7,152 bases of DNA from Lachnospiraceae bacterium (GTDB lineage: Bacteria; Bacillota_A; Clostridia; Lachnospirales; Lachnospiraceae): NCBI GenBank assembly GCA_017620055.1, contig JAFZRD010000197.1:1-7152 (forward strand). Direction: 5' to 3'. The number at the start of each line of letters is the position of its first letter. Position 1 is the stretch's first letter. This document shows, piece after piece, positions 5,839 to 7,152 of this stretch. The notes beneath the pieces were generated by a model. The model ran no database searches and was not told the DNA's origin. It worked only from the letters and a program-made list of their open reading frames with translations. Position numbers and translations under genes: made by a program.

Positions 5839-7152
5839 ATGAAAATGAAACGTGTAGTTTCAATGTTGTTGGCAGGCGCAATGGCTCTTTCACTCGTTGC
5901 CTGCGGTGGCGCAGCAGCTCCCGCAGCTCCCGCTGAACCCGCAGCAGAGCCCGCAGCAGCAGAAGAACCTGCAGCAGAGCCCGCAGCTGAAGAGACAGCT
6001 GAAGCTCCCGCAGGTGATGAGGCGATCACACTTGAGATGTGGTGTATCGCTACAGAGAGTGACTCTAACCGTCACGCTTACGAAGAAGCTATCAAGGAAA
6101 TGCAGGCTAATCATCCCAACGTAACACTTAACTGGGAAGCATTTGAGAACCAGTCTTACAAGACAAAGATCAAAGCTGCAGTTTCCGCTGATGAGATGCC
6201 CGACATCTTCTTCACATGGTCATGCGCATTCCTTGGCGATTTCGTTTCAGCAGGCAAGGTTTACTGCTTAGACGATGCTCTTGCTAAGTACAAGGACGAG
6301 CTTCCCGAAGTTATGCTTGGTAACACAACATACGACGGCAAGCACTACGGTGTTCCCACAACAATGAACATCGTTGGTCTCTTCGCTAACATGGATCTTC
6401 TTAAGGAAGCAGGATACGATGAGGTTCCCGGAACATACGAAGACTTCATTAAGTGCTGTGATGCCCTTAAGGCTAAGAACATCATTCCTTTCGGTTGTGC
6501 AGGTAAGGAGACATGGTGTGTAACAGAGTACCTTGAGTCAGTTATCGAGAAGAGCGTTGGCGCTGATACTCTTAACGACATCTTCCTTGGCAGAGCTACA
6601 TGGAATAATCCTGATGTAGGTGCTGCAGTTGATACATTCCAGGGTCTTGTTAACAACGGTTACTTCGATCCTTCAGGTGCAGGTCTTACAAACGACGAAG
6701 TTAAGGCTAACTTCATGGCTGGCAAGTATGCATTCTACATGAACGGTACATGGAACTGCGCAGACTTCGCTAACAACGCTGAGTTCTTCCCGAAGGTTAA
6801 GGTTTCAGAGTTCCCTGTTATCAATGCTGACAAGGCTTCTCTCGGCCAGCTCATCGGTGGTCCTTCAGATACTCTTGCCGTAGCAGCTTCTTCAGCTAAC
6901 GCAGCAGCAGCAGCTGACTATGCATGCGAACTCGGTAAGCTCATCTGCCATTACGGATATCTTGACGGATGCGGACTTCCTGCATGGACACCTTACGGTG
7001 ACACAAGCTCTGTAAACGGTCTTACACAGGCTGTATCTGAGATCTGTGCAAATGCTAAGTCATACGTTCTCTTCGGCGACACAGCTATGAACGCTGACGA
7101 TGCTAACACATATCTTTCATACGTTGATCAGGTTTATGGTTGCCAGGTTAAC
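5839..7152 (+). CDS. ABC-transporter substrate-binding lipoprotein, carbohydrate type, 3' end missing
   Basis: The protein captures a solute, probably a sugar or oligosaccharide, outside the membrane and delivers it to an ABC permease. The 438 visible residues start with a signal peptide (MKMKRVVSMLL) and lipobox L19-V20-A21-C22. An Ala/Pro/Glu-rich linker follows (about 25-59), probably spacing the domain from the membrane. From residue 62 the family 1 solute-binding fold is seen: a first strand ITLEMWC, a helix ending in HPNV (92-95), YKTKIKAAV and MPDIFF (120-125), a G-x-x-Y-G-V-P segment (167-173), LLKEAGYDEVPGTYEDF, and FMAGKYAFYMNGTW (292-305). Family proteins are about 420-450 residues without such a linker, so only a short C-terminal piece should be missing. 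The substrate cannot be told from sequence. The mature part has 13 Cys, many for an exported protein, and very few Arg. Thr codons are 22 ACA and 2 ACT, and Leu CTG is absent, unlike the operon upstream. Permease genes probably follow. Confidence 0.93.
   Translation, partial: MKMKRVVSMLLAGAMALSLVACGGAAAPAAPAEPAAEPAAAEEPAAEPAAEETAEAPAGDEAITLEMWCIATESDSNRHAYEEAIKEMQANHPNVTLNWEAFENQSYKTKIKAAVSADEMPDIFFTWSCAFLGDFVSAGKVYCLDDALAKYKDELPEVMLGNTTYDGKHYGVPTTMNIVGLFANMDLLKEAGYDEVPGTYEDFIKCCDALKAKNIIPFGCAGKETWCVTEYLESVIEKSVGADTLNDIFLGRATWNNPDVGAAVDTFQGLVNNGYFDPSGAGLTNDEVKANFMAGKYAFYMNGTWNCADFANNAEFFPKVKVSEFPVINADKASLGQLIGGPSDTLAVAASSANAAAAADYACELGKLICHYGYLDGCGLPAWTPYGDTSSVNGLTQAVSEICANAKSYVLFGDTAMNADDANTYLSYVDQVYGCQVN
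5935..5987 (+). repeat. Repeat pair within the Ala/Pro/Glu linker coding region
   Basis: Two 23-base copies at 5935-5957 and 5965-5987 differ at one base and are offset by exactly 30 bases; the shared exact core is GCAGCAGAGCCCGCAGC (5941-5957 and 5971-5987). Each encodes EPAAEPA. The surrounding 5911-6000 is low-complexity GCAGC-rich sequence. The in-frame 30-base offset suggests linker growth by slippage or local duplication. Confidence 0.75.

Noticed and set aside
5911..6000. GCAGC-rich repeats as a possible CRISPR array or mobile-element trace
   Set aside because: The repeats are short, in frame, and encode the Ala/Pro/Glu linker behind a lipobox; there are no regular unique spacers.
5745..6029. 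Ala/Ser/Gly-rich open frame on the minus strand, and a Gln/Pro-rich frame at 5897-6124 on the plus strand
   Set aside because: Both are other-frame readings of the GCAGC-rich linker of the binding-protein gene, without start sites or family features.

Overview
The window looks like chromosomal DNA from an anaerobic, Gram-positive Clostridia-type bacterium, most likely Lachnospiraceae or a close relative. The evidence is a glutamate 5-kinase without a PUA domain, a MiaB with the N-terminal extension and motif spelling typical of that group, a LeuRS of about 800 residues, a near-perfect AAAGGAGGT ribosome binding site, and lipoprotein signal peptides on both extracytoplasmic proteins. The genus is inference. 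All recognised genes lie on the + strand.

Positions 1-5072 hold a compact housekeeping run that is probably one operon: the 3' part of proB (proline synthesis), a 5-formyltetrahydrofolate cyclo-ligase overlapping it by one base, miaB (tRNA A37 methylthiotransferase) 18 bases further on, and leuS (leucyl-tRNA synthetase) 38 bases after that. MiaB and LeuRS can act on the same tRNAs, the tRNA-Leu species that read UUA/UUG. No proA lies next to proB here, and the 38-base gap before leuS has no room for a T-box leader.

Positions 5073-5212 are an AT-rich spacer with an imperfect AT-rich hairpin and a weak candidate promoter. Positions 5213-5758 encode a small lipoprotein of unknown function that appears to consist of two diverged copies of a beta-rich domain.

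Positions 5759-5838 form a structured spacer or leader with two consecutive hairpins and a possible alternative pairing that reaches into the Shine-Dalgarno region. Positions 5839-7152 encode an ABC-transporter substrate-binding lipoprotein of the carbohydrate-binding (family 1) type, cut off by the window end. Its codon use differs sharply from the housekeeping genes (22 of 24 Thr codons are ACA, with no ACG or ACC), as expected for a very highly expressed gene. ABC permease genes would be expected just beyond the window.

I see no mobile element, CRISPR array, rRNA or tRNA gene, and no clear novel system. The most interesting parts are the leader of the binding-protein gene, the duplicated-domain lipoprotein and an altered glycine loop in the cyclo-ligase.
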